From Priapulus caudatus (Eukaryota; Priapulida; Priapulimorpha; Priapulimorphida; Priapulidae): DNA of 24,559 bases. The notes under the pieces were generated by a model, which searched no databases, was not told where the DNA came from, and saw only the letters and a list, made by a program, of their open reading frames with translations. The translations under genes and the position numbers were made by a program. Below, in pieces: positions 1 through 12,880 of the stretch. Position 1 is the first letter of the stretch. Every line of letters starts with the position of its first letter. Location of the stretch: positions 20,097-44,655 of the forward strand of contig NW_014577850.1 of NCBI RefSeq assembly GCF_000485595.1, read 5' to 3'.

Positions 1-110
1 GTGTACACATTGTTTTCATGTACGACAGTTGTATTACATTTATTGCACATGTATTACATGTGTTGCACATGTAGTACATGTGTTGCACATGTATTACACA
101 TGTATACAAT

Positions 111-171
111 GTTTGCAACGTGTGTACACATTGTTTTCACGTACTACATTTGTATTACATGTGTTGCACAT
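111..171 (+). repeat. Representative satellite separator (conserved box)
   Basis: This is one of the cleanest early copies of the ~61-bp block that interrupts the 20-bp units. It begins at GTTTGCAACGTGTGTACAC and runs into ACATTGTTTTCACGTACTAC and ATTTGTATTACATG. With the preceding bases it contains the dyad ACAATGT-N15-ACATTGT, the palindrome TGTGTACACA and the palindromic core TTGCAA. It recurs throughout both arrays, roughly every 100-210 bp in clean regions, and is better conserved than the sequence around it. It could be a protein-binding box, as the CENP-B box is in alpha satellite, but that is only an analogy. Confidence 0.8.
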
Positions 172-2339
172 GTAGTTTACATGTGTTGCACATGTATTAC
201 ATGTGTTGCACATGTATTACACATGTATACAATGTTTGCAACGTGTGTACACATTGTTTTCATGTACTACATTTGCACACATTAGTACATGTGTTGGCAC
301 ATTGTATTGATGTGTTCACATGTATTACTATTGTTTGCACATGTATTAGCATGTGTTGCATGATGTATTACAATGTTTGCAGCATGTATTGACACATTGT
401 ATACAATTGTTTGGCAACGTGTGTACACATTGTTTTTCATATACTACATTTGTATTACATGTGTTTGGCACATGTAGTACATGTGTTGGCACATGTATTA
501 CATGTGTTGCAGCAATGTATTTACATGTGTTCACATGTTATTACATGTGTTGCACATGTAATTACACATGTTATAGAAATGTTTGCAAACGTGTGTACAC
601 ATTGTTTTCATATACTACATTTGTATTACATGTGTTGCACCCTGTATAGGCATGTGTTGGCACATGTATTACAATGGTGTTGCACATGTATTACATGTCG
701 TTGCAGCATTGTAAGTACATGTGTTGCAACATGTATTACAACATAGTATACAATGTTTTGCAAAAGCGTGTGTAAAATTGTTTTCAATATACTACATTTT
801 GTATTACAAATGTGTTGCACCTGTATTACATGTGTTTGCACATGTAGTAGCATGTGTTTGCACAGTATTAAAATGTGTTGGGCACATGTTAGTACACTGT
901 GTTGCACATTGTATTACACCATGTATACAATGTTTTGCAACCGTGTGTACACATTGTTTTTCAATATGACTACATTTGTATTACATGTGTTGGCACATGT
1001 AAGTACAATGTTGTTGGGCAGCATGTAGTCATCATGTGTTGCACATGATATTACAATGTGTTTGGCACATGTATTACATGTATTCACACTGTATACAAGT
1101 TTGGCACGTGTGTAGCACATTGTTTTCATATACTACATGTATTACATGTGTGCAACATGTATGTACAGATGTGTTGGGCACATGTATTACATGTGTTTGG
1201 GCACATGTAGTACATTGTGTTGCACATGTATTGCATGTGGTTGCAACATGTATTACATGTGTTGCAGCATGTATTTAACATGTGTTGGCATATGTATTAA
1301 CATGTGTTGCACAATGTATTACACATGTATGACAATGTTTTGCAACCGGTGTGTACAGCAATTGTTTTCCCTGTACTACATTTGTATTACATGTGTTGCA
1401 ATCATGGTATTACATGGTTGCATATGTATTAGGCAGTGTGTATGCACATCGTATTACAGCATGTAACTACATGTTTGCAACGTGGGTACACATTGTTTTT
1501 CAATATACTACATTTGTATTACATGTGTTGCACATGTAGTACATGTGTTGGCACATGTATTACAGTGTGTGTGCACATGTATTAGCATGTGGTTGCACAG
1601 GTATTATCATGTGTTTGGCACATGTAAATTAACATGTAACAATGTTTGCAACGTGTAGTACAACATTGTTTCATAATACTAACAATTTGTAATTACAGTG
1701 TTTGCCTGTGTACATGTGGTTTGCACATGTATTAGCAGTAGTGTTTGCACATGTAATTTACATGTGTTGCACATGTAGTACATGTTTTGGCACATGTATT
1801 ACAGCATGTAATAAATGTTTTGCAATCTTGTGTACAAATTGTTTTCAAATAATACTACATTTGTAATTACATGTGTGTTGCACGCTGTATGTAGAGTGTG
1901 TGTGAGCATGTAGTACAATGTGTTGCAGCAGTGTATTACATGTGTTGCACATGTAGTACATGTGTTGCACATGTATACACTGTATACAATGTTTGGCAAC
2001 GTGTGATACACATTGGTTTTTCATATACTACATTGTATTAACATGTGTTGGCAACATGTAGTAGCATGTGTTGCCACATGTTATTACATTGTTGCAAGCC
2101 ATGTAGTACAATGTGTTGGCACATGTATTACATGTGTTGGGGCATATCGTATTACATGTGTTGCACATGTATTACACATTGTATACAATGTTTGCAACGG
2201 TGTGTACACATTGTTTTCATGTATCTACATTTGTATTAGCATGTTTTGCAGCATGTAGTAGATTGTGTTGCACATGTATTGGGCATGCTGTTGCATAATG
2301 TATACATGTGTTGCACATGTATTACATGTGTTGCACATG

Positions 2340-2371
2340 AAAATAAAAAAAAAAAAAAAAAAAAAAAAAAA
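2340..2371 (+). repeat. Poly(A) tract inside the satellite
   Basis: A run of about 30 A, interrupted by one T near its left end, sits between GTTGCACATG and TTACACATGTATACAATG. The satellite resumes in register on both sides with no other foreign sequence. It may be a homopolymer expansion, a remnant tail of a retroposed transcript, or a sequencing artefact. Confidence 0.9.
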
Positions 2372-3391
2372 TTACACATGTATACAATGTTGCAGTGTGT
2401 AGCACATTGTTTTTCAAATGTACTACATTTGTATTACATGTGTTCGCACATGTATTGCATGTGTTAGCACATGTATGTGCATGTGTTGCACATGTATACA
2501 TGTGTTGGCAGCATGTATTACACAATGTATACAATGTTTGCAACGTGTGGTACACATTGTTTTCATGTACTACATTTGGTATTACACTGTGTTGCACAAT
2601 GTATACATGTGTGCCATGTATTGACATGTGTTGCACATGTATGTGCAATGTGTTGGAACATGTAATTACATGTGTTGCACCGATGTAATTTACATGTGTT
2701 GCAACATGTATTAACATCATGTATACATGTTCAACGTGTGTACACATTGTTTTCATGTACTACATTTGTATTACATGTGTTGCACATGTAGTACATGTGT
2801 TGCACATGTATTACACATGTATACAATGTTTGCAACGTGTGTACACATTGTTTTGGCAATATACTACATTGTATTACATGTGTTGGCACATGTAGTACAT
2901 GTGTTGCACATGTATTGCATGTGTTGCGCATATGTATTATCATGTGTTGCACATGTATTACATGTGTGTGCCACATGTATGGACACATGGTATAACAATG
3001 TTGCAGACGTGTGTACAGGCATTGTTTTCATGTACTACATTTAGTATTACATGTGGTTCGCACATTCAGTAATGTGTTTGCACATGTATTGCATGTGTTC
3101 ATATGTATTACATGTGTTGCAACAGTGTATAACATGTGTTGACATGTATTAACACATGTATACAATGTTTGCCAACGTGTTGTACACATTGTTTTCATGT
3201 ACTACATTGTATACATGTGTTGCCAAGCATGTATTGCATGTGTTGCACATGTATTGCATGTGTTGCACTAGTGTAGTCATGTGTTGCACAATGGTAGTAA
3301 CATGTATTAACAGACTATGTTATACAATGTTTGCAACGTGTGTACACATTGTTTTCATGTACCTACATTTGTATTACATGTGTGCACATGT

Positions 3392-3550
<159 letters not shown>

Positions 3551-6500
3551 ATGTGTTGCAGCAGTAATTGCATTGTTGCACATGTAGTACATGTGTTGGC
3601 ACATGGTGGGATTACATGTATATACCATGTATACAATGTTTGCAACGGGTGTGTTACACATTGTTTTCATGTACTGACATTTTGTAATGTACATGTGTTT
3701 GCACATCTAGTAAGCATGTGTTGCAGCATGTATTGTCATGTGTTGCATATGTATTACATGTGTTTGCAGGCATGTATTGAGCGGATGTGTGCACATGTAT
3801 TACAGCATGTATACAAATGTTTTGGCAAACGTGTGCTACACATTGTTTTTCATGTACTACATTTGTATTACATGTGTTGCACATGTATTGCATGTGTGTG
3901 GCACATGTATTTGCATGTGTTGGCAATGTAGTAGCATGTGTTGCACATGATAAGTAACATGTGTTGCACAATGTATTGCTGTGTTGCAGCATGTATTTAC
4001 ATGTGTTTGCACATGTTAATTACTATGTGTTGCACATGTAGTACATGTGTTGCATCATGTATTGCATGTGTTGCACAATATATTTACATGGTTGCACATG
4101 TATTAACATGTGTTGCGGGGAGTGAAGGGATAGTGTATTGACATGTGTTGCAGCAATGTTATTACACATGTATAACAATGTTTTGCAACGTGTGTACACA
4201 TTCGTTTTTCAATGTAACTACATTTTGTATGACAGTGTTGCATCATGTAGTACATGTGTTTGCACATTAGTCTTGTTCAATGTATGATTGGCATATATGT
4301 ATTACATGTGTTGCATGCATGTATTACAGTGTGTTGCACATGTTATCCATGTATACAATGTTTCGCAACGTGTGTATCAATTGTTTTTCATGTAGCTACA
4401 TTTGTATTACATGTGTTGCACATGTATTGCAGTGTGTTTGCAAGCATGTATATCAAATGTTTGGCAACGTGTGTATCAACAATTGTTTTCATATATCTAC
4501 ATTGTATTACTTGTTTGCACATGTAGTACATGTGTTGCACATGGTATTACATGTGTTGCACAATCGTATGTACATGTGTTGCACATGTATTACACATGTA
4601 TACAATGTTGCAACGTGTGTACACATTGTTTTCATATACTTACATTTGTATTACATGTGTTGCAATGGTCATGTGATTGCATGTTTGCAATGTATTGTTG
4701 CACATCGTAATTACATGTATTACACATGGTATACAATGTTTGCAACGTGTTGTACACATTGTTTTTCAAATGTACTACATTTGTATTGCATGTGTTGAAT
4801 TGAGGCATGATGTTTGCAGCATGTTGATGTATTTGCATGTGTTGGCACATGTAGTAGCATGTGTTTGGCAGCATGTAGTTACATGTGTTTGCACATGTAT
4901 TGGCATGTGTTGGCACATGTATTGGCATGTGTTGCAGCACTGTATTGCCATGTGTTTGGGCACATGTATTACACATGTAACAATGTTTTGCAACGTGTTG
5001 TACAACATTGTTTCCATGTAGCTTACATTTGTATTAACATGTGTTGCACAGTGTATACCAATGTGTTGCACATGTATTGCATGTGTTGCATATGTATTAC
5101 ATGTGTTGCCATGTATTATCATGTGTTTGCACATGTATGTACACACCATGTTTCAATGTTTGGGCAACGTGTCGTACACATTGTTTTCAAGGGTGTACTG
5201 AACATTTGTATTAGACATGTGTTTCACATGTATTGCATGTGTTGCACTTGTATTGCATGTGTTGCACATGTTATTTCGATGTGTTGGCACATGTATTAAG
5301 CATGTTGTTGCAACATGTAGTACATATGTGTTGCACATGTATTGCAATGTGTGCACATATATTAAGCATGTGTTTGCAGCATGTATTACATGTGTTGAAT
5401 ATGTGATTACATGTGTTGGCACATTGTATTACACATGTATACAATGTTTGCAACGTGTGTACACATTGTTTTCATGTACTACATTGTATGTACATGTTTT
5501 TGCCAAATGTAGTATCATGTGTTTGCACATGTATTGCATGTGTTGCATATTATTACATGTGTGTGCACATGTATTACATGTGTTGGCACATGTATTACAC
5601 ATGTATACAATGTTTGACAACGTGTGTACACATTGTTTTTCAACCTGTACACAGTTTGTATTACATGTGTTGCACATGTATTGGGCATGTGTTGCACATG
5701 TAATTGGCATGTGGTTGCAACATGTATTACATGTGTTGCAATGTATTACACATGTATACAATGTTTGCAAACGTGTGTACACATTGTTTTCATTACTACA
5801 TTTTATTACATGTGTTGCACATGTTACATGTGTTGCACAGTGTATTACATGTGTTGCAACATGGGTATTGCATGTGTTTGCACATGTATTACATGTTTGT
5901 TGCAAGGCATGTATTGGATGTGTTGCACATAGTATAGCATGTGTTCACATGTATGTACAATGGTGTTGCACATGTATTGCATGTGTTGCACATGTATTAC
6001 ATGTGTTGCACATGTATTACATGTGTTGCACATGTAGTACATGTTTTGCACATGTATTGCATGTGTTTGCACCATATATTAATGTGTTGCAGCATGTATT
6101 ACATGTGTTGCATAATGTTATTTACATTGTTGCACATGTATTAAGCATGTATACAATTGTTTGCAACAGTGTTGTAAATGTTTCATGTAACTACATTTGT
6201 ATAGCATGTGTTGCACATGTAGTAATGTGTGCTACAATGTATTGCATGTGTGCAATCTGATTACATGTGTTGCCACATGTATTAGCATGTGTTGCAACAT
6301 GTAATTACACATGTATAGCAATGTTGCAACGTGTGTAACAGCATTTGTTTTCAATGTAACTACAATTGTATTACATGTGTTCAGCATGTATTGCATGTTG
6401 TTGCACATGTATTTGCATGTTTATCCACATGGTTTACATGTGTTGGCAGCATGTATTACACATGTATACAATGTTTCAAAACGTGTGTACACATTTGTTT

Positions 6501-9030
6501 TCATGTACTACATTTGTAATTACATGTGTTGCACATAGCGTAGTACATTGTGTCGCACATGTAATTACAGTGTGTTGCACATGTATTGCATGTGTTGGGC
6601 ACATGTATTACATGTGTTGCACATGTATTACGATGTGTTGCACATGTATTACACATGTATACAATGTTTGGCAACGTGTGTACATTGTTTTCAATTAGCT
6701 ACATTTTGTATTACAATGTGTTGCAACATGTAGTACCATGTGTTGAACATGTTTACAATGTGTTGGCACATGTGATTGCATGTGTTGCACATGTATTACA
6801 CTGTGTTTCACATGTATACATTTTTGCACATGTATTACAGCATGTAATACAATGTTTGCAAACGTGTGTACATCATTGGTTTTCATGTACTACATTGTAT
6901 ACATGTGTTGCACATGTAGTACATGTGTTGGCACATGTATTACACACATGTATAACAATGTTTGCCAACGTGTGTACACATTGTTTCATGTACTACATTC
7001 TGTATTACAAATGTGTTGCACAATGGTATACATGTGTTGCAGGGCATGTATTACATGTATTACACATGTAATACAATGTTTGCACGTGTGTACACATTGT
7101 TTTGTGGTCGATGTACTACGCATTTGTATTACATGTTTGCACATGTAGTACAGTGTGTTTGCACATGTATTGCATGTGTTTCATATGTAATTACATATGT
7201 TGCACATTATTACATGTGTTTGGCACATGTAATTGACACATGTATACAATGTTTGCAACCGGTGTGACCCAATTGTTTTCATGATACTACATTTGTAATT
7301 GCATGTGTTGGCACATGTATTGCATGTGTTGCACAATGTTTATTGCATGTTTGCACATGTAGTACATGTGTTGCATGCATGTAGTACATGTGTTGCACAT
7401 GTATTGGCATGTGTGCACATGTATTACATGTGTTCACATGTATTACATGTGTTGTCCAAAAAAAACCATGTAGTACATGTGTTGCACATGTATTGCCATG
7501 TGTTGGCACATCATATTACATGTGTTGCACATGTATTAATGTGTTGCATATGTAATACATGTGTTGCACATGTATTACACATGTTACAGATGTTTGCAAC
7601 GTGTGTACACATTGTTTTTCATGTACTACATTTGTATTACAATGTGTTCACATGTAGTACATGTGTTGGCACAATGTAATTGCATGTGTTGGGGCATATC
7701 GTTTACATGTGTTGCACATGTATTAACATGTGTTGCCACATGTATTACACATGTTATACAGATGTTGCAAGCGTGTGTACACATTGTTTTCATGTACTAC
7801 ATTTGTATACTGTGTTGCACTATGTATTTGCATGTGTTGCACATGTATACAATGTTTTGGGCAACGTGTGTACACATTGTTTTCATATACTACATTTGTA
7901 TTAGCATGTGTTGGCACATGTAGTACATGTGTTTGCCACATGTATTACAATGTGTTTGCACATGTAGTACATGTGTTGCACATTATTACACACGTATATC
8001 AATGTTTGCAACGTGGTGTTACACATTGTTTTCATATACTACATTGTATTACATGTGTTGGCACAATGTTAATTGCATGTGTGCACATGTATTGCATGTG
8101 TTTCGCACATGTATTACATGTATACACAATGTAATACAATGTGCAACGTGTGTAACACATGTTTTTCATGTACTACATTTGTATTCACATGTGTTGCAAC
8201 ATGTATTGCATTGTTGCACAATGTATTGCATGTGTTGCAGCAATGTAGTACATGTTTTGCAACTGTAAGGTACATGTGTTGCAAGCATGTATTGCATGTG
8301 TTGCACATGTATTGCATGTGTTGCACATGTATTACATGTGTTGCACATGTATTACACATGTATACAATGTTTGCAACGTGTGTACCATTTGTTTTCATGT
8401 ACTACAATTTGTATTACATGTGTTGCAGCATGTAGTACATGTGTTGCAGCATGTATTGGGCATGTGTTGGGCATATGTATTTAGCATGTGTTGCACATGT
8501 ATTACATGTGTTGCACATGTAATTATCACATGTATACAATTTCAAACGTGTGTACACATTGGTTTTTCAAATGTACTACATTTGTATTACATGTGTTGCA
8601 CATGTGATTGCATGTTGTTGCAACATGTATAGCATGTGTTGCAACATGTATTACATGTGTTTGCAATGGTATTACATCGTGTTGCACATGTAGTACAGTG
8701 TGTTGCACATGTATTCATGTGTTGCACATATATTACATGTTTGGGCAACCTGGTATTACATGTTTGGCATATGTATTACATGTTTGCCACATGTTATTAA
8801 ATGTATACAATGTTTGCAAACAGTGTTGTAAATTTGCACATGTAGTACATGTGTTGCACATGTAGTACATGTGTTGCACATGTATTACATGTGTTGCACA
8901 TGTATTACATGTATTACACATGTATACAATGTTTGCAACGTGTGTACACATTGTTTTCATGTACTACATTTGTATTACATGTGTTGCACATGTAGTACAT
9001 GTGTTGCACATGTATTGCATGTGTTGCAAT

Positions 9031-12000
9031 GTGTCACATTGTCTTTCACGTACTACAGATTTGTGGATGACATGTGTTGCACATGTATTTGCACATGTAC
9101 GTGTGTTTGCACATGTTTACACATGTATACTCAATTCTCTGCACGTGTGTACAATTGTTTCATGTACTACATTTTGCATATTACAATAGTGTTAGCACAT
9201 GTTATGACATTGTGTTGGCACATGTAGTCCATCGTGTTGCACATGTAGTACATGTGTTTTGCAGCATGTATTACACATGCTATACATGTTTCGCAACGTG
9301 TGTACACATTGTATATTCATATACTACATTCTGCTCTTACATGCGTGTCTGCCACCTGTATTACCATGTAGTTGCACATGTAGTACAGAATGTGTTGCAC
9401 AGTGTATTAATTTGCTATACAATGTTTCACGTAGTGTACACATTGTTTTCATGATACTACATTTAGTATCTCTGTATTTTCACATGTGGCTCTGATATGT
9501 ATTTGCATTGTGTTGCACACTTGTATTTAATGTGTTGCAATCTATTACACATGCTAGTACCTCTTCTGAACGTGTGTACAACTTGTTTTCATATCACTAC
9601 AGTTGTATTACATGTGGTTAGCACCTTGTGTTACATGTGCTTGCCATGTAGTACACTGTGTTGCACATGATATTAACATCGTTTTTACTAATGTTTGCAC
9701 GTGTGTACACCACTCTCGCTCTCTTCATGTCTACATTTGAATAACATCGCTGTTGCACATGTAGCTACATGTTGATATAGCAACAATGTAGTACATTGTG
9801 TGTGCACATGCTAATTGCTATGTGTTGACATGTATGTGCATGCTGCTTGCCACATGTATTCACAATGTTGTTGACATGTTCTACATCTCGTTGCTTGCCA
9901 ATGTTATTACATGTTTATACTAATGTTTGGGCAACGTTGCTGTACACCTCTGTTTTCACTCTACTCATTTGTATTACATGTGTTGCCACATGTAGTACAT
10001 GTGTTGCCAATGTATTGCATGTGCTCTGCATATGATATGTACATGTGTTGCACATGTATATAGAGTCGTTAGTTGCACATGTATTACACATGAGTATACA
10101 GTGTCTTGCCAACAGGTGATGTACACATTGTTTTCATGTCGTCTTTATATATTTTATACTACATTTGTATTAACCATGTGTTGCACATGTATTGATAGAT
10201 GTTGACATGTATTTAGATGTGTTGACATGTCAGTACATGTGTTGCACATGTTATTGCATTGTGTTGCACATGATATTGACATGTGTTGACGACTGTATTA
10301 CACTCGCTCGTTATACCATTATGTATTACATGTAGTTAGCACATGTATTACACATGTATACAAAGTTTGCAACGTGTCGCTGGACACACCTCTGTTTTAA
10401 TGTACTACAATTTTTGTATTACATGTGTTGCACACTCGCTCAGATACATGGGGTTGCACAATGCTATTGCCATGTGTTTCGCTAGTGTATTACGCATGTG
10501 TGGTTTACATGTGGGTTACAGGTGTCTGCAACATGTACTATACACATGATATACAATGTTTGCAACGTGTGATACACTTGTTTCAGGTGTGCTACATTCA
10601 TGTATTAAATGTGTTGCACAATGTATGGATGTAAGTTGGCACATGTTATTGCATTGTGTTGCACATGTATTACGGATGTTGCATTGCACATGTATTACAC
10701 ATGTATTCTACAATGTTTCCAACGTGTGATACACATTGTTTTTCACGTACTACATTTTGTGCTATGACATGTGTTGCCCCCACATGTATTGCACTCGCTC
10801 TCTACATGCTGCTTTGCACATGTAATTACATGTTGTTGCACATGTATGACACATGTATACAATGTTTGCAACGTGGTGTACACATTGTTTTCCACGTAAT
10901 CCATTTGTATTCATTTTATTTTTTATTTCTATTACATGTGTTGCCCACATGTAGTACATGTGTTGCACATGTATTACATGTGTTGCCCCACATGTATCTA
11001 CATGTGATTTACACATGTATACATCGTTTTGCAACGTGTGATACACATTGATTTTCATGTACTACATTTGTATACATGCTTGTTGCACATCGTAGTACAT
11101 GTGTTTGCACATGTATTGCATAGTGTTGCACGATGTATTACAATGTGTTGCACAGTGTGTTTATACATGTGTTTGCCGACATGTAGTCCATGGGTGTTGG
11201 GCCACATCATACTTGCATTGTGTTGCACATGTATGTACATGTGCTTTGCCACATGTTTTACATGTGTTGCATTATGTTATTACATGTGTTTGGCCATGTA
11301 TTACACCATGTATACACATGTTTGCAAGGTGTCGGGTACACTTGTTATTCGATGTACCTACATTTGTCTCTACATGTTTTTGGGCACATGTAGATACATG
11401 TGTGCACATGGATTGCATGATGTTGATATGTCATTACATTGTCGTTGACACATGTATTTACATGTAGTATAGCCCATGTAGGGTCATAACATGTAATAAA
11501 TGTTTTTGCCAACGTGTCGCTCACACATGGCTTTTCATGTACATACAATTTGTATTACATGTGTTGACATGTATTTGCAGTGTGGCACTGTTATTTGCAT
11601 GTGGGTCTGGCACATGCTAGTACATTGTTGACATGTAGTACATGTTTTTGCAGTGGTCTGACATGTGTTTGCACATGTATCACATGACCTGTCATGCACA
11701 TGTATTAATGTGTTGCACATGTAGTACATTGCTGTTGCCCACAGGTCTTGACATGTGTATGCACATTTATTACATGCTGTCTCGCACCACATGTATTACA
11801 TGTGTTGGGTATGCTACTCTCATGTGCTTGCACAGTGTATGGTCCTGTATTACAATGTTTTGCTTAACGTTGTGACATCATTGTTTTCATGTACTACATT
11901 TGGTATTACATGTGTTGCACATGTTAGTACATGTGTTGCACATGGATTGCATGTGTTGCCATATGTATTACATGTGTTGCACATGTATTACATTGTGTCT

Positions 12001-12640
12001 GCCACATGTTATTACAATGTATACTCAATGGTTGCAACGTGTGTACACATTGCTTTTCATGGTATACCATTTTACATATTTAATGTTGGTTGGGGCACAT
12101 GTATTTCGCATGTGTTTGCACATGTATTGCATGCTCGTTTTCACATGTATTACATGTAGTTGCCACATGTATTACACATGATATTACAATGGTGTGCAAG
12201 TGTGTACATTTTTTCATGTACTAACATTTGTTATTACATGTGTTGCACATGGTAGTACATGTGTTGCACTCGTATTAATGTAGATATAGCACATGTTATT
12301 GGCATGTGTATGCACATGTATCACATGTGTTGACACATGTATTATACATGTGTTTGCCCGAATGTGATTACGACTCGCTATACAATGTTTTTGCAACGTC
12401 GTGTAATACATTGTTTTCAATGTACCTCCATTTGTATTACTGTGTTGACATGTAGTACATTGTGTTGCACATGTATTACACATGTGATACAATGTTTGCA
12501 ACGTGTGCTCACTCTGTTTTCATATACTACATTTGTGATTACATCGTGTTGCACCTGTATTACATGTGTTGCCCCAACATGTAGTACATGTGTTGCACGG
12601 GTGTATTCACCATTCGACTATACAATGTTTGCAAACGTGT
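9031..12640 (+). repeat. Highly degenerate sector of satellite array 1
   Basis: The 20-bp unit and separator are still recognisable (for example at 10855-10880, 11920-11990 and 12030-12050) but heavily broken by small insertions and substitutions. Short CTCGCT strings absent from the consensus recur at 9715, 10303, 10435, 10794 and 12374. No gene, RNA or mobile element is visible. The degradation may be genuine age-related decay or poor consensus quality. Confidence 0.75.
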
Positions 12641-12880
12641 ACAAAAATACAAGCTACAAATGTAACTACACATGTATACAATACAAATGCAATTACAATA
12701 CAATGCAAGGTACATGCAGTGTAATTACATTTGTTAATGTAAACAACAAGTGAATTACTCTGGGTGTATATACAAGTATGTGAGTGGAATTGTGTTTTTC
12801 ACCTCTACACTTCGCAACACCTAAATACACTTCAACCACTTAATATTGCCACATCTTTTGTGTTTGTAATTACATTCTAC
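12641..12880 (+). repeat. TACAA module 1 (punctuation between arrays, degenerate)
   Basis: Array 1 ends inside a separator at GCAAACGTGTAC and passes into pentamer-like sequence (ATACAAATGCAATTACAATA). Then follow AAGTGAATTACT at 12748, GTGTATATACAAGTATG at 12764, and a diverged form of the block TTTTCACCTACTACACTTC...CCACTTAAT. The same order of blocks recurs in cleaner form at 20457-20640, so this is a repeated composite module and not random decay. Confidence 0.82.
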
